Notes: generated from the sequence alone by a model not told the origin. 64,000 nt of DNA from Aspidapion aeneum (GCA_963576565.1 OY755042.1:17583272-17647271); one strand, 5' to 3'. Numbered from the stretch's first letter, positions 12,501 to 23,018 are shown. Numbers and translations: made by a program.

Positions 12501-14225
12501 AGTCTACATTTTGGGTGAAGGCTTAACTTATTTTTCCCGTGAATTCAATAGTTTTTAAAATGTATATAAATTGTTCATAAACACCTTTCTATATGGGTCA
12601 CCTTTTTTCGTCGTAACAACGACATTATTTCCACACAAAGGTTATAAATAAATAAAAAGAATAAAATATTTTGGTTTAAAACTGGTAGCCATATTTAAAC
12701 CTCCAAATGTCACTACGAAATGTCGAATAGAAACGGTGTAAGTCAGTGTCAGCTCTCCGCTATATTTTACATGTTAATTTTTTAGACAAGTTAGCGACGA
12801 TTCGATTGTTTTGGTGAATGTGTAATTGAAAAGTGATTCTAATATATCTTGTGCTTTTTACAATATTTAAATATTGATATGTATTTAATACGGTAATGCA
12901 TCTACAGATATAGTTTTAAGTTATTTATGTATTATTTAGCTTTTAATATTTTTAGATACATATAAGGTTTTTTGTCAATCATGGATTATCTCTATTGTTT
13001 TTCGAACTTTAAACCACCCCTCAGGGGTGGCACTACAATTTGAGACTATTTCTAACGGGAATCCTACGACTGTATGGACTCAGTTTTCAAAAAATGACAT
13101 TTCGTTACAAAATTTTTATGTGGTTTTTATTTATTTCTAAAGTTAATTTGAATTTATATGAGATGAAACTCACTGAGAAATGCTGACTATATTGCACATT
13201 AGGGTAAACCAAATCTTTGCAGTTATTTGACTTGTAATTATTAAAAAAATACACTTAAACCGGTCGGTATCAAGTCTATAATGCTAAGTCTTAAGTTCTT
13301 AGTAAATACTGGTGTTAAATACTTAGGTATAGTTTCAATAAGGACACTTATCGTAAAGGCAAGCTTGCTTGACGATGAGAGACCTTAAGTTTCAAGCATT
13401 TCTGATTTTGAATTTTCTTTTTAAGAACAAACAAATAATTTTAGTATTATTAATATTTTCAGAACTCTTGTTATTAAAATAAGTGTAATATCGACACGGC
13501 CGTCAAATAAATTTGATCAATTTTGAAAGGTACTGTTTTGGTTGCTCGTACAGGCTATCTAGATCTTGCATTAAAAAGAGAAAATATTAAAAATAGGTCA
13601 GCTTTAACTGGATAATTTAAAATGCATAAATTTCGAGTTGTGTATTGAAGTAATCACCTTTGATAGTTGCTGCTTCGAATATTTTAATGTTAGGAATGTA
13701 TATACAGATTTAGGTTATACCTATGTAAATCATGATCTTTTTAAAGTGAAACTAGAAAGTAAAATTTTAACGCCAAAGATAATATTTAATTTAGAAAAAT
13801 AGTATAATATTGTGTCTCATTATTTAAACATTTGTCGGCCCGTAACTATTTACTAATTATGTTATGTGTTTTATTTATTCGTTATGTTATTGTATTTTGT
13901 TATTTTATTTTATTTCGTGCCTAAAAACTAAATCATTCGCAAAAAATACCTTGATTTACCTTTGACGAATGTTCTAGAATATGATAGGATTAGATCTTGT
14001 TACATTTGTTTGTAATGGTACATTTGATGTGATCTTTATATATTTTTTTTCTTTTACAAATTGTTAATTGACGTACCATATTTATATGGTTTTTATATGA
14101 TTTTTAAATTGTATTTTTAATGTGGTAAATAAAGAACTGAACTGAACTGAACTAAGCTCACTAACCGCAAGCACTGTAGCAGCACAACACAACACCAACG
14201 CAGCAGCAAATCCAAATATCTTCAT
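3341..14225 (-). CDS. Osiris family protein (DUF1676), gene A, five exons
   Basis: Spliced gene with exons 14225-14166, 10734-10592, 9796-9624, 6586-6390 and 3538-3341. All introns are GT-AG, phases agree (0, 2, 1, 0), and the total is 771 nt, giving 256 aa plus stop. The order of parts is that of Osiris proteins: a signal peptide (residues 1-20), a two-cysteine region (C31, C40), a helical middle, a basic RRRKGG linker (126-131), a long hydrophobic core (about 138-188), a Ser/Gly/Tyr-rich tail, and AQNEAY (245-250), a variant of the family's C-terminal AQXLAY motif. Osiris proteins are insect-specific and act in the secretory/endosomal system of epidermal cells, for example in cuticle and tracheal development; the exact paralog number cannot be given. 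Introns of 0.8-3.4 kb are filled with repeats. The splice model is hand-built, with no transcript support, but consistent phases make it firm. Confidence 0.93.
3966..4640 (+). repeat. Tandem repeat, about 2 units of 300-345 bp, in gene A intron 4
   Basis: The two units start near 3966 and 4269 and a third begins at 4613, each opening with a palindromic word of the type CCGCCATCTTAAATTTTAAG. Shared blocks include TGCAGACA.GATTGGCA.. and GAACCACTA. Related CGCCATCTTGGATTTA words recur at 18540-18700. Likely part of a non-autonomous element. Confidence 0.65.
4879..4937. mobile_element. Minimal palindromic MITE (59 bp, TA target site)
   Basis: A near-perfect hairpin: GAGTCCCTGTATGTTGACAT and its inverted copy with only a short centre, flanked on both sides by TA (4877-4878 and 4938-4939). 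A second copy is at 45557-45602. TA duplication suggests a Tc1/mariner-type mover. Confidence 0.75.
5513..5568. repeat. Short hairpin MITE
   Basis: Arms of about 24 bp (GCCAAAATATTTGCATTGTT and its inverse) around a 7-bp loop. It lies just upstream of the candidate exon at 5672. Confidence 0.55.
5672..5884 (+). pseudogene. Candidate first exon of an unidentified secreted protein, or a broken gene, in gene A intron 4
   Basis: I do not recognise this frame. It opens with a plausible signal peptide (MSVPSFLLILFNLICASY), continues with polar, Asn-rich sequence and one Cys (NRTVCRV), and stops after a run of seven T at 5876-5882. Six T would extend the frame through FDNINGTWDWFCKFG to a stop at 5925-5927, which looks coding. 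A comparatively GC-rich leader (CGGCTACCGCCGCCGCGCC) precedes it. A possible donor GTTTGT lies after CGAACG near 5849. It could be a genuine small secreted-protein gene, a frameshifted relic, or chance; it runs antisense to gene A. Confidence 0.3.
6390..6586 (-). CDS. Osiris gene A exon 4 (hydrophobic core)
   Basis: The acceptor is TATTATAG before GTCGTC; the donor is GTGAGT after CGAAGT, phase 0. It codes for RRKGGNKNKGS and then about 50 hydrophobic residues rich in A, L, I and G (LGKLALIATKALIIGKIA). This LGKLAL/IGKIAL pattern is the hallmark of the Osiris hydrophobic region. Confidence 0.92.
6650..8171. other. Gene A intron 3, first part, nothing recognised
   Basis: AT-rich sequence with short frames only and no clear repeat boundaries. 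Confidence 0.5.
8172..8430. repeat. Fragments of hairpin/minisatellite family 1
   Basis: 8172-8270 matches, on the minus strand, the tail of the family (CGCGAACTTGGCG and the TAGATAGGTCAAATATG block). 8290-8430 matches its hairpin head on the plus strand (TTTACGGAATACCATTTTCG). The two pieces abut head to tail, suggesting a rearranged copy. Confidence 0.6.
8431..9623. other. Gene A intron 3, second part, nothing recognised
   Basis: No coding region or repeat was resolved. A short frame at 8563-8835 (minus) has no family features. Confidence 0.45.
9624..9796 (-). CDS. Osiris gene A exon 3 (DUF1676 middle)
   Basis: The acceptor is TTTTTAG before TGACAG; the donor is GTAACG after AATC. The exon codes for a charged helical stretch ending in EEGSKN and the first base of an Arg codon. 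Leaving in phase 1, it joins the basic linker of exon 4. An open frame runs a few codons past the donor to a stop, but that extension is intronic. Confidence 0.9.
9797..10591. other. Gene A intron 2, nothing recognised
   Basis: AT-rich 795-bp intron with no visible element. Confidence 0.6.
10592..10734 (-). CDS. Osiris gene A exon 2 (two-cysteine region)
   Basis: The acceptor is TTAG before GAAAAG and the donor is GTAAGT after ATTGG. The exon codes for EKDLIKEILDC through LPGVNFIG and holds the cysteine pair C31/C40 typical of the Osiris N-terminal domain. It enters in phase 0 and leaves in phase 2. The frame is too short to stand out on length alone; phase agreement and family pattern support it. 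Confidence 0.9.
10928..11362 (-). mobile_element. TIR element family C, full copy
   Basis: The terminal words CCTTCCTAGC and GCTAGGAAG are inverted at the ends. It matches the plus-strand copy at 24112-24630 over its whole length, including the block on cleared and unchanged text TAACACGATA.CTCC.AAACCGCT. No coding capacity seen. Inserted in gene A intron 1. Confidence 0.65.
12005..12345 (+). mobile_element. TIR element family C, partial copy
   Basis: Shares AACACGTTAGCTCTAAAGCC, TGCGGTTTTCGG.ATA and the TAGGAAGGTATCAG end with the 24112 copy. The start is missing or too diverged to see. Confidence 0.55.
12446..13314 (+). mobile_element. TIR element family D, copy 1 (869 bp)
   Basis: Starts CACCAGTGTTTACCAAAGGG and ends with the inverse form AGTAAATACTGGTG. 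It is flanked by TTA on both sides (12443-12445, 13315-13317). A TTA/TAA 3-bp target duplication is typical of PIF/Harbinger elements, but no transposase is present, so the superfamily is an inference. In gene A intron 1. Confidence 0.75.
13536..13632 (+). repeat. Dispersed repeat E, copy 1
   Basis: About 95 bp shared with 14883-14990: GTTGCTCGTACAGG, CTTGCATTAAAAAGAGAA, then TTTAACTGGATAA and AAAATGCATAAATTTCGA. Confidence 0.65.
13860..14160 (+). repeat. Possible non-LTR retrotransposon 3' end with a pentanucleotide tail
   Basis: AT-rich text with AATAAAGAACTGAACTGAAC at 14130-14157. A short tandem tail after an AATAAA-like word is typical of some LINE or SINE 3' ends. No coding remains; it ends right beside the exon 1 donor of gene A. 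Confidence 0.35.
14166..14225 (-). CDS. Osiris gene A exon 1 (signal peptide)
   Basis: The ATG is at 14225-14223. The exon codes for 20 residues beginning MKIFGF, a hydrophobic stretch ending in a small-residue cleavage region (TVLA). The donor reads GTTAGT directly after the GCG codon, phase 0. A TATA-like element and an initiator-like site lie about 100-135 bp upstream. Confidence 0.9.
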
Positions 14226-14323
14226 TTTGACACTGATATCCAAATTTTCACGTATCACAAATAAATTTTCACGTAACCCTTACAGTACCCACTTAGCGAC
14301 TACTTGATCTGATATCTGGTTAG

Positions 14324-14359
14324 AACTAAGGTCCAAAATTTTTGACAAAGGTATTTATA
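14324..14359 (-). promoter_or_regulatory. Core promoter of Osiris gene A (TATA box plus initiator)
   Basis: On the minus strand TATAAATA occupies 14359-14352. TTAGTT, resembling the insect initiator, is at 14329-14324, about 30 bp downstream, the usual TATA-to-start distance. The implied 5' UTR is about 100 nt to the ATG at 14225. No transcript data. Confidence 0.6.
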
Positions 14360-14882
14360 CAGTGTAATATGTTATGCCCCCCTTTGTTGATCTTCTTCAA
14401 AAATTAAACAATGCCCACTATGAAGGTGTCAACTCTATTGTATGTAAAAATCTTGCTTCTACCCAATTATTGATTTAAACTGACCCAGTGAAATCAAAAG
14501 TAAGCAAATTTACTTTTGACGACAGGAACAAATATAACTGTATAATTGTTTAACCACACAAGAATTTTTTACGGAAAATTTCACTTTGGGTTTATGGATC
14601 GTACATACACAGTGAGAACTTTTTTTCCTAATAAAATATATAAATATCAATAAAAAAAATTTCCTTTTATGTGGGCTAAGCTTTCGATGTGTTTTTGCTT
14701 TGGAACAAATTTTTTTTTCTTCAATACTTGTGTTCTTGAATTAACTGTTTTTATATCGACCCCTAATTGCAACAACTAGATAACTTAAAATTGATGGTTT
14801 TGAGAAAATCTCAAGTTATCTTTTGATAAACTGTGTATTTTCGGAGATATCTATTTCTTGTCACTATTCAGTCATTAAACAA

Positions 14883-14990
14883 GTTTAGTTGCTCGTACAG
14901 GATATATCTATATCTTGCATTAAAAAGAGAATTAAAAGAATAAAAATAGGTCAACTTTAACTGGATAACTCAAAATGCATAAATTTCGAT
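14883..14990 (+). repeat. Dispersed repeat E, copy 2
   Basis: Same orientation and words as the copy at 13536-13632, with small indels. It lies upstream of gene A. Confidence 0.65.
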
Positions 14991-15269
14991 AAGGGGGCGA
15001 TATCATCCTCAATTTGTCAATCTCTCGTTGTCTTGGCCTGGCTTTCTTTAACTAACTTCTGGCTTCAGATCTGCAAAACTGTCCGCTTTAAAAAAACTGT
15101 AATATCTATATCTGAAAAGATGCTTTTTGTTTATTATTTTTTAGTCTTTTTACTGGCCTTTTCAACAAAAGTTTGATCCTAGTGCATAACAATATATCAA
15201 ACATAAGTTCCGTGTACCTCGCAAGGCATTATTTTAGACGTAAAAACCGGCAACATAGGCAAAGTTGAA

Positions 15270-15662
15270 GACTCTTTTGAGTTGGAGTGTTCTGGTATCG
15301 CTAGAGCTAGGTGGGGTTTGTCACAAACAGCTTTTTAAATACCACCGCGTTATCCTGGTGAGTGCAGAACACTAGGCTAAGAAACGTAGAGGAATTTCTT
15401 TAATTGCTGAGGTGTTTATTAAGGATACAGTATCCTGTTAAAAGCCCTTTCAAGTCAATTTTTTTTAAGTATACGACAGACATTGCGCTATAGCGCCTCA
15501 CCTCCCCGATGGGAAGTCTGGCTTGCCTCATTAAAGTCGCCATTGAAATATAGACTGCGATGCACATCGTGAGCTCCGGCCCCACTGAATCAGCTGATGA
15601 ACTTGTTTTAGCTAGTTGATCAGCCTCCTCATCTACAAAAATGCCCTCATGCTGACCGATTT
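15270..15662 (-). pseudogene. RNase H and C-terminal relic of a non-LTR retrotransposon
   Basis: On the minus strand, broken frames give GQHEGIFVDEEADQLAKTSS, then SADSVGPELTM, and downstream IDLKGLLTGYCILNKHL. This order is seen in the RNase H domain (GH-x-G ... NE-x-AD-x-LA) and following region (LTGHC..N.HL) of I/R1-type LINEs. Catalytic sites are altered and no reverse transcriptase is adjacent, so it is dead. Confidence 0.65.
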
Positions 15663-16230
15663 AATGACAGACAATGCAGTTTTGCTCTTTTAATAAATAA
15701 ATTTAATAAATCTAAGCATAAATTTAAATGCATTTTACTAAGAAAGACCTTTATAAAGAGGTAGGTGCTACAGGGAAAATGATGTGTGTGATACAATGCT
15801 GGCTTTAGCTAAACATTAATCGGTTTGTTTTTAATATCTAAAAGTAAAAATTGATGATGGTGATAATCTGTCTTACAATTTCAGGGGTAATATTCATTTA
15901 ATTAATTAATTAAAATTAAAAACATTAATCAATTGTCACTTTGTTAGAAAGGGCCATCAATAAAATTTCAATAACAACAACTTACTATTTTTAAGATATT
16001 ATTGTTTTTAAACCACTCTAGTATATTATATTTCTTAACGCAGTCATCTCGAAAATAAAATGACAAATTAAATGTTGGGGTTATGTTTTAATTTTGAAAA
16101 GGGTGTAATTGACAAATAAGCCAAATTTTATACCTATAATTACTCTAGCAAGAACCCATACAATGAACCAGAAAATTCAGTAACATTTGCAATTGTTTTA
16201 CAAATACTCTTGAAATCCTTTGAACTCTTT

Positions 16231-17078
16231 CACCAGTATTTACTAAAGGGTCTACAGTGCTAAGTGCTACAGTCCAAGGCTTAAAAGTATACATTTTGGT
16301 TGAAGGTTTAACTTATTTTTACCGTGAATGCAATAGTTTTTAATATTTATATAAATTGCTCATAAATACCTTGGGATATGGGTCATCTTTTTTCGTTGTA
16401 ACAAAGACATTATTTCCACACAAAGGTTATAAATAAATACAAATAATAAAATATTTTAGTTTAACATTGGCAGCCATATTTAAACCTCCAAACGTCACTA
16501 GGGAATGTCGAAAGTCAGTGTCAGCTGTCCGCTATATTTTACATGTTAATTTTTTAGACAAGTTAGCGACGATTAAACCGATGCCGATGGTCGATTGTTT
16601 TAGTGAATGTGTAATTAAAAAGGGATTCTATTATATCTTGTGCTCTTTACAGTGTCTAAATATTGATACGTATTTAATACGGTAATGCATCTACAGATAT
16701 AGTTTTAAGTTATTTATGTATTATTTAGCTTTGAATATTTTTGTATGTAAGTTTTTTTGTCAATCATGAATAATTTGAGAGTATTTTTAGCGGGAATCCT
16801 ACGACTGCACGGACTAAGTTTCCAAAAAATGACATTTGCTTACAAAATTTATATGTGGATTTTCTTTATTTCTAAAGTTACTTCAAATTTATATGAGATG
16901 AAACTCACTGAGAAATGCCTAATATCATATTGCACATTAGGGTGAACCAAATCTTTGCAGTTATTTGATCTGTGAGTATTAAAAAAATACACTTAAAACG
17001 GTCGGTATCAAGTCCATAGACTTGATACTTGAACCCGGTCTACAATGCTAAGTCTGAAGGTCTTAGTAAATACTGGTG
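16231..17078 (+). mobile_element. TIR element family D, copy 2 (848 bp)
   Basis: Same orientation and ends (CACCAG...CTGGTG) as copy 1 about 3.8 kb away, and similar along its length. It is flanked by TTT on both sides. It has a small insertion near 17015-17040. A 72-aa frame at 16467-16685 is interrupted in copy 1 and is not taken as a gene. Confidence 0.75.
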
Positions 17079-17436
17079 TTTAGGTTTAAAAAAATTTGCC
17101 GGGGTTTACTTGGTATTTTTTAGGCGCTTCTTTATTAATACTTACTGTCTCAATAACACCATCCCAGTTACTTGTTCACCCTGTATAAAGTATAAGTCCT
17201 ACATGATACCCTAAACAAAAAATAAAACTAAGGAGTGGACAATAAATATACAGTAGTAATAAACTGATTCATACATTTATTCATTTTTATTGTTGTTTGT
17301 GATTCACAAACATTTTTTCTGTGGAAGAGATTTCTCGAGGATATGTCGTTATTATTGGGTCAAATAATTGTCATATTATTTAAGGATTAATAAATTTTTG
17401 TGAAATAATTCGATAATAGCTAAAGCTAATAAATCC

Positions 17437-18035
17437 CTATTCATGGTCGTAAATGACAAAAACAAAATCGTCCAAGATCATAAATGAAGATGTTATCAGT
17501 CCGATGGCAAAAACGGAATTCTTAATAAGTGGAGATTATACAAAAACGTCATTCATCAAAACAAGTCAAGAGCAAAATGGAAGTTTAGTATAAAGTCTTT
17601 TATCAAAACAGACAAAATCATAAAAAGGTTTTAACCGAACGTGACCTTTTTTAAGGATGAGCCTAGTTTAATGAAACTACCGTATGTGCTATAGCAATCC
17701 CTATGTAGATATAGCGTTTTCATTAGGCATGGCAGTAAAGAAATTGCAGTGAAGGACGCTCCAATTACATAGCAATAATATCAAATCGCTCTTCTTTAGG
17801 GGAACGTCACAACCCGACCCCTTTTTATAATTTCGTCCCTTTTGCTTTCGTCTGGTTTTGATAAAAGGCGTTATACAAAACTTCGATTTTACTTTTGCTT
17901 TATTTTGAAGAATGACGTTTTTGATAATATCCGGTTATGAATAATTTATTTTTTAACACAGGACTTTTATGCTATTTTCCTTTATAATCTTAGACGATTT
18001 TTTGTTTGTCCCTTATGATAAACTATGGGGGACGA
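17437..18035. mobile_element. Fold-back element with about 220-bp inverted arms
   Basis: 17437-17650 and 17810-18035 are inverted copies of each other, sharing GATAAAAG.CGTTATAC.AAACTTC and GATCTTGGACGATTTTGTTT-type text. A 70-aa frame at 17969-18181 runs across the right arm and is not a gene. A related single arm is at 47225-47480. Confidence 0.7.
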
Positions 18036-18229
18036 AGCTAGTATTTTATGATGATTGCTTATTATCGTTGTTTGATGGGGAAATACAAAACGACCGAAAA
18101 CGAAAAGTGATAGTTGAGTGGCTTATAGTAAAAAATTGTCCCCCGTGGGATAGTGTGGAAGAATTTTTGATCGATTGGTGATGGATCATTCAAGGTAAAG
18201 TCTCCGGGTGTTCGTCTCCAATTTGAAAA

Positions 18230-18720
18230 ATGGCCTCTGTGGCATCATAAATCTAAGATGCCTGCTTTTTTCATGTTTTTTAAAAAACTCTTATAACTAC
18301 TCTGTCTTATAATTTTCTTTAAACTAGTTTTGCAGAAAAATTCTAAATTATTTTTGCTTTACAAGAAAACAAGAATTATTATCGAAATCAGTCTAATATG
18401 TTAAAACAAAGATTACTCATTTAAAAATATATATATCTTTGCTAGTTTTTAAGATATAAAGCTAAATTAATTGATGTTCTTTTGCAAACAAAAAAACTTT
18501 CTTACAGTTTTTCTGTAAGTTTGATAAAAAATTTTAAATGCCGCCATTTTTGATTTATGACGTCACATCTAGGCCCTACTACTCAAGCCGGCAAATTAAC
18601 ATTGAGACATAGCAAAATTTATAAGCCAAGAAGTTTGTGGAAAATCATGAAAAAAGCCGCCATCTTGGATTTAGGACGTCACACCGGTCCTCCCGCTCAA
18701 ATTGACTTAAAATTGTGTGA
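18230..18720. repeat. Repeated CGCCAT...GACGTCAC words
   Basis: CCGCCATTTTTGATTTATGA near 18541 and CCGCCATCTTGGATTTAGGA near 18657 each run into CGTCAC. A weaker inverted form lies near 18232-18260. Common in insect non-autonomous repeats; the frame 18557-18745 is an artefact of this. Confidence 0.45.
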
Positions 18721-19099
18721 TCTATTAACAATCGATCAAGGGTAGTTTAAAAAAATCTTACACTACCATCCTAAGGCCTCTCAACAATAATAAAATAAAG
18801 ATGTTAACAACTGAAACGAGAAACGCTCTGCTGCAAAAAGAGGAAAAAAAAAATTATGTTACCATTTTAAAACTTTTAATCAATTTAAATTATTCCCCTA
18901 TACAATACACATGTTCCTTAATTAAAATTTGAAATTTTTTACAGGCAAATCTTGTTCTTTTATTTTGCGTTTTTTCAAAAAGTAAAATAGGAAAATAAAA
19001 GTTAGCAGCTTGATACTTACCACCTAGCAATATCAGAATCAACGCCATATCAATCTTTGGCCATATTAAAATTAATAAAAAAAAATAAAATAAAAAAAA

Positions 19100-20240
19100 C
19101 ACATAACTAAATTTACTTGTAAGTACTAGTCGCAGTTGAGTACAAAATTGATAGGTATACCTATAATGTATCATATGCTTCAACTTTTAGTTTTGATGCC
19201 CAAAGCGCACTTACGAAATTATACGGTTTTGTATTTTTATGAATCAGGTTATTGGGTAATTTTGTACCCAACTGCGACTGGTAGTTACAAGTAAATTTAG
19301 CAGTTGGGTGTTTTTTTTATTTAAAAATTTTCTTATTTCCAACTTTTAGGTTTAATTCTAATTCAGCCTTGTAAAAAGCACTATGCATTTTCAATTCATT
19401 TAGCTTTACTCAAAAAGTACGGGTAGATTTTCTACGGACGCGAACAGTGTTACCTTCCATTGAGTGCAGGTGTGGGAGGAGAGAGGGAGGAGGGAACTAG
19501 TAAAATGGTGCCGAAAAAAATTCTAAAGCGTGTGTAGAAAGACTTTTTGAAATCGCTCTAAATCTGAGAAAGGTATAGCAACAATTATTACTTATAAGGA
19601 GGGCTGGGAAAAGAGAGGGAGAGTAAGGGGGAAACTAGTAAAGAGAGGGACATGGAAACTAGTAACATGATGTTGGAAAAAAGTCTTCAAGCGTGTGCAG
19701 AAAGAACTTTTGAAATCGCTTTATATTTTCGAAAGTTATAGTTATAACTCTTACTAATAAGGATGGTTTGGCAGGAGCGAGCGAGAGGCGGGGCGGGGGA
19801 GGACTAGTAAAATGGTGTTGCAAAAAAAAATCTGAAAGCGTATGCAGAAAGAATTTTTGATATCGCTCTATATTTGATAAAATTATGCGAATATGGTTTT
19901 TAAATATGGTGGGGGGACTGACAGGCGGGGAAATGGGTGGGAGCAGGGAGGAATACAAAGTAATAGCAAATTAGAGGACATTTGCAATGGGTAGTCAAAG
20001 GAATTTCAATAAAATCGCCTCAAATTTAGATAATTTGTATGCCTTGAAACCTACATCATGCGACAAAACGGCGTCTGAAGACCGCCATGTTGATTCAGTA
20101 GCAATTAAACGACACCTTTTTTGTCAAAATCGGTTCAGCCGTTTAGCCTCTAGCGTGACACATACATATTTACTTATGTACATACAACAATCGAAAAACA
20201 TTATCCTTCCTTTCGCCGTGCTGCGGTTGGGTAAAAATAA
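19100..20240 (+). mobile_element. Hairpin/minisatellite family 2, copy 1
   Basis: Opens with a palindromic head of about 210 bp (ACTAGTCGCAGTTG...CAACTGCGACT). About three diverged tandem units of roughly 140-150 bp follow (GGAACTAGTAAAATGGTG, AAAGCGTGTG.AGAAAG), then a conserved tail CAAAATCGGTTCAGCCGTTT ... CTGCGGTTGGGTAAAAA. No coding. A second copy is at 58605-59608. Confidence 0.75.
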
Positions 20241-20741
20241 TCCGCTTTTTTAAGTTGGTTTTTTTTTAAGCTTCCAGATTAGCGCTTTACGTATTCAATT
20301 ATATTTTAACCCTTTTGCATCGTCAATAACTAAATTAAAAGCAGAATTTTATCTTGACTTGCATTGAAAAAAGGAGTCTAATCCTATTTTTTATTTTGGC
20401 CAGGTCAGAACCAAAATTCATTAATTAACCAGTAGTAGTAGTTTTAAGTTTTAAGGAAGAAACCAACATTTGGAAATCAATTCTTAATTCAAGTTTTTAA
20501 CTCGTTTTGAGGTCGCTGAGATATTTACTTAGATAATAACGATATTTTGGTTCAACAAGCACATATATATTAAATTCAAACAGGTGTGTAATTTGGCCGT
20601 ATCATCTAATGTCAACTACAAAAGCCGTTACATTTTAGACAATTTTATTGTTACATGTCTAACTTCCTCTTTAAATTGATAAGACCCGTTTTACCTAGTT
20701 TTCTTTATTTGTATCGAGTTTTTCGTCATGAAAACATTGAC

Positions 20742-20887
20742 ATGATTCTAAATATGAGTTCGAAGGCAAAATTTGTTTGGTGGACTTGCATTGTTTTTTT
20801 AATCTTTATCAGTTATTGTTGTGGAAATATTAACAATTTAAATGAAAGCAGGAGTCTGCGGATCTACTCAAGTGACTGTAGGTATTT
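20742..20887 (+). CDS. Osiris-like gene C, possible signal-peptide exon
   Basis: ATG at 20742 (another at 20754). The predicted peptide has a strong hydrophobic segment, FVWWTCIVFLIFISYCC, followed by a polar stretch ending near SSDC. Candidate donors are GTATTT after TGTAG (20887, phase 2) and GTAGGT after GACT (20882, phase 1). Only the phase-1 choice joins the hydrophobic-core exon at 23129 directly, and it would leave out the usual N-terminal domain, so a middle exon may be missing or unseen. Assignment to gene C rests on strand, distance and the signal peptide. Confidence 0.4.
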
Positions 20888-21440
20888 ATAATTTTTTCTT
20901 GCATTTGTAAAACTTTGTAAAGGTTTAAGGTTTAACAGATATTGCTTTTAAATTTTTGTTTCTTCTTTTTGCTGTTTTGCAACTTCTGCCAAAAAAGCAA
21001 GGAGTACAGTTGCATTCTAAATATGTTTGTGTTTTTGTATTGTTATTCTTATTTTTCGCGAACATTAGGATACTCCGTCTGCCTTCTGGCATTTAAAATA
21101 CAATAAATAATAAAATAATTGTTAGGTCTCAAAATTATTAACAAAAGTTTATTAAATAGAATTTTTGTTGAAAATGTGAGTTTTGTTCAATGGTAAACCT
21201 TATCATCATGAAAAAATATTAATGTTTAATAAAGTTGACCAGTATAAAAAATTACATTTAAGTCTTTTATTGTACATCTAATTGCGTAGAATAACTTTTT
21301 CATTTTTGTATAAATATTCTATGTAACTTTTATGTTAGGTACATATTACTTTTTTTACACACTTTATTTGACATGGGCAAATTTGCAGAATATTTTATAA
21401 AGAATGACCTTTTAAGTAAAATTTATAATAATTTAGGGCC

Positions 21441-21556
21441 TATCGCACCGACTTTTTTTTCCGTTACTTAGCCTTAAGTGTTCCTTATTACGTCATATTA
21501 TGATTATATTAAGAAACGCTTTAAGCTAAGTAACGAAAAAAAACTCGGTGAGATGA
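21441..21556. mobile_element. Palindromic MITE with about 38-bp TIRs
   Basis: Left arm ATCGCACCGACTTTTTTTTC...TTACTTAGCCTTAAG; right arm is the inverse of ATCTCACCGAGTTTTTTTTC...TTACTTAGCTTAAAG. Centre of about 35 bp, no coding. Confidence 0.65.
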
Positions 21557-21706
21557 TATGAGAATAACCAAATATAATTAAAAATTCAATATAACATTAT
21601 ATAACCATCTGGATAAGAATAAAAAAGTAGTATCTGGTTTAGTGACAAAATTTGTTTATGTATCAATATAGATAGGGAATTTCTTTCTATCTTATATAAA
21701 CTTCAA

Positions 21707-21844
21707 GGGCGCACCCAGGGGGGTGGGGGGATGTGACCCGGTCCCCCACAAAACTAAATTTGTTTGGATATTTTTCATATATTCTATGAATAAAGCGATA
21801 ATCATTAAGGTCCCCCCCCCTCAAGACGTAGTCCTGGGTGCGCC
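21707..21844. mobile_element. G/C-ended MITE (GGGCGCACCCAGG family)
   Basis: Ends are GGGCGCACCCAGGG and CCTGGGTGCGCC around an AT-rich middle with GATATTTTTCATATATTC. The same middle is in the elements at 30784 and 60851. Confidence 0.65.
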
Positions 21845-21938
21845 AATAAAACTTTCTAAACTACGTAATGGCATTTTCTTTAAGAATAGAAATGTAACTT
21901 TTTCGAAAGCAAAACATTGTCAAAAATGTTATCGCAGG

Positions 21939-23018
21939 CAGTGGCGTATCCACGGGGGGCGGGCAGAGGGGCCCGAGCACCCCCCCGAACCCCACCCAAT
22001 TATTTAAAGATTTTGTAGCACAATAAAAAATAAAACAAAAAAAGGAAAGTTTTAATTTTTGACATGGAGAAAAAAGTTTTGCGCCCAATCTTTAGGCAAT
22101 CTAATTTTACCGATTGCTTCGAAATTCAAACCTAGCGCAAAGTCATGAAATTTGGTTATAGACATTGCCAAAATAAATGAACGTGCACTCTTGCTATACA
22201 TTTTTGCCAATTTAAAGACGCAATTTACAAGTGTCCTGAAAGTTTTGACACAATTTGTGAGTTACTAAATTGAAGCATCTGAGTGTCAAGCACTTCATCA
22301 ATACCATAACGACTTAGTTAAACTGTAACTTACTAAATTTGCACCACTTATTAATAAATAATTTAATGATTTGTTTATAATTTTTTCTTTTGTATTTGAT
22401 CGCTTGATAAGGTTTACCAAATTAGTTGAGTAAAACTGATTTTGCTCTCTCATGTCTCTTTTTCGAGATAAAACTGAAAAGAAAGTGTCCTTTTTTAAAA
22501 ACACAAGGTCGGTTTTCTCACCTTTGCAGTAACTGGGTAAGATGTGCGGTGACAATTTTGTTTTTTTTAAAATTGGTTCAAACCGACTGCGCCTTTGTCT
22601 AAGATTCCATTCAAAGGTTTAAGGCTATACGGTGATAGGTATCTTGGAAACCACTAAACCGATCTAAATTAGGTTTTCGTTTTTAAATAAGATGGGCTTT
22701 ACTATGACTCCCGTAAAAAAAGTAGGGATTCTAAAAACTCGATTAAAAAAAAAAAATTTGACGTTCTCATGCTGAAATTATTATTTTTACAATTATTACT
22801 TTGTGATGGGCTCACTCGCTGGCACCATTTATGTAAGAATTATCACAAAAACTTGGCAAGTGGCAAGAAAAAAAGCTGGAGGAGGGCGGCATATTTCCCG
22901 TCTTGCTCCAGGCGGCCAGTAGTCTAGCGACGGCCCTGTAATCGCAAAGGAAAATAAAAGTTTTGGTTCTTGCATCCTCCTCGATCTCTCCCCCTTGGAA
23001 ATCCTGGATACGCAACTG
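21939..23018. mobile_element. Probable hAT-like element, about 1.1 kb, decayed
   Basis: Starts CAGTGGCGTATCCACGGGGG and ends with GGATACGCAACTG, the inverse form. Flanking 8-mers match only partly. Several medium-length minus-strand frames between 22040 and 22555 could be coding relics but match no family I recognise. It would lie in the first intron of gene C. Confidence 0.45.

Noticed and set aside
17969..18181. 70-codon plus-strand frame after an AG
   Set aside because: Runs across the right arm of the fold-back element; the related arm at 47225-47480 does not keep it.
22040..22555. Adjacent minus-strand open frames (for example MSPHILPSYC... and a frame with FILAMSITKFHDFALGLNFE)
   Set aside because: They are in different frames, have no recognised domain and lie within a decayed hAT-like element.
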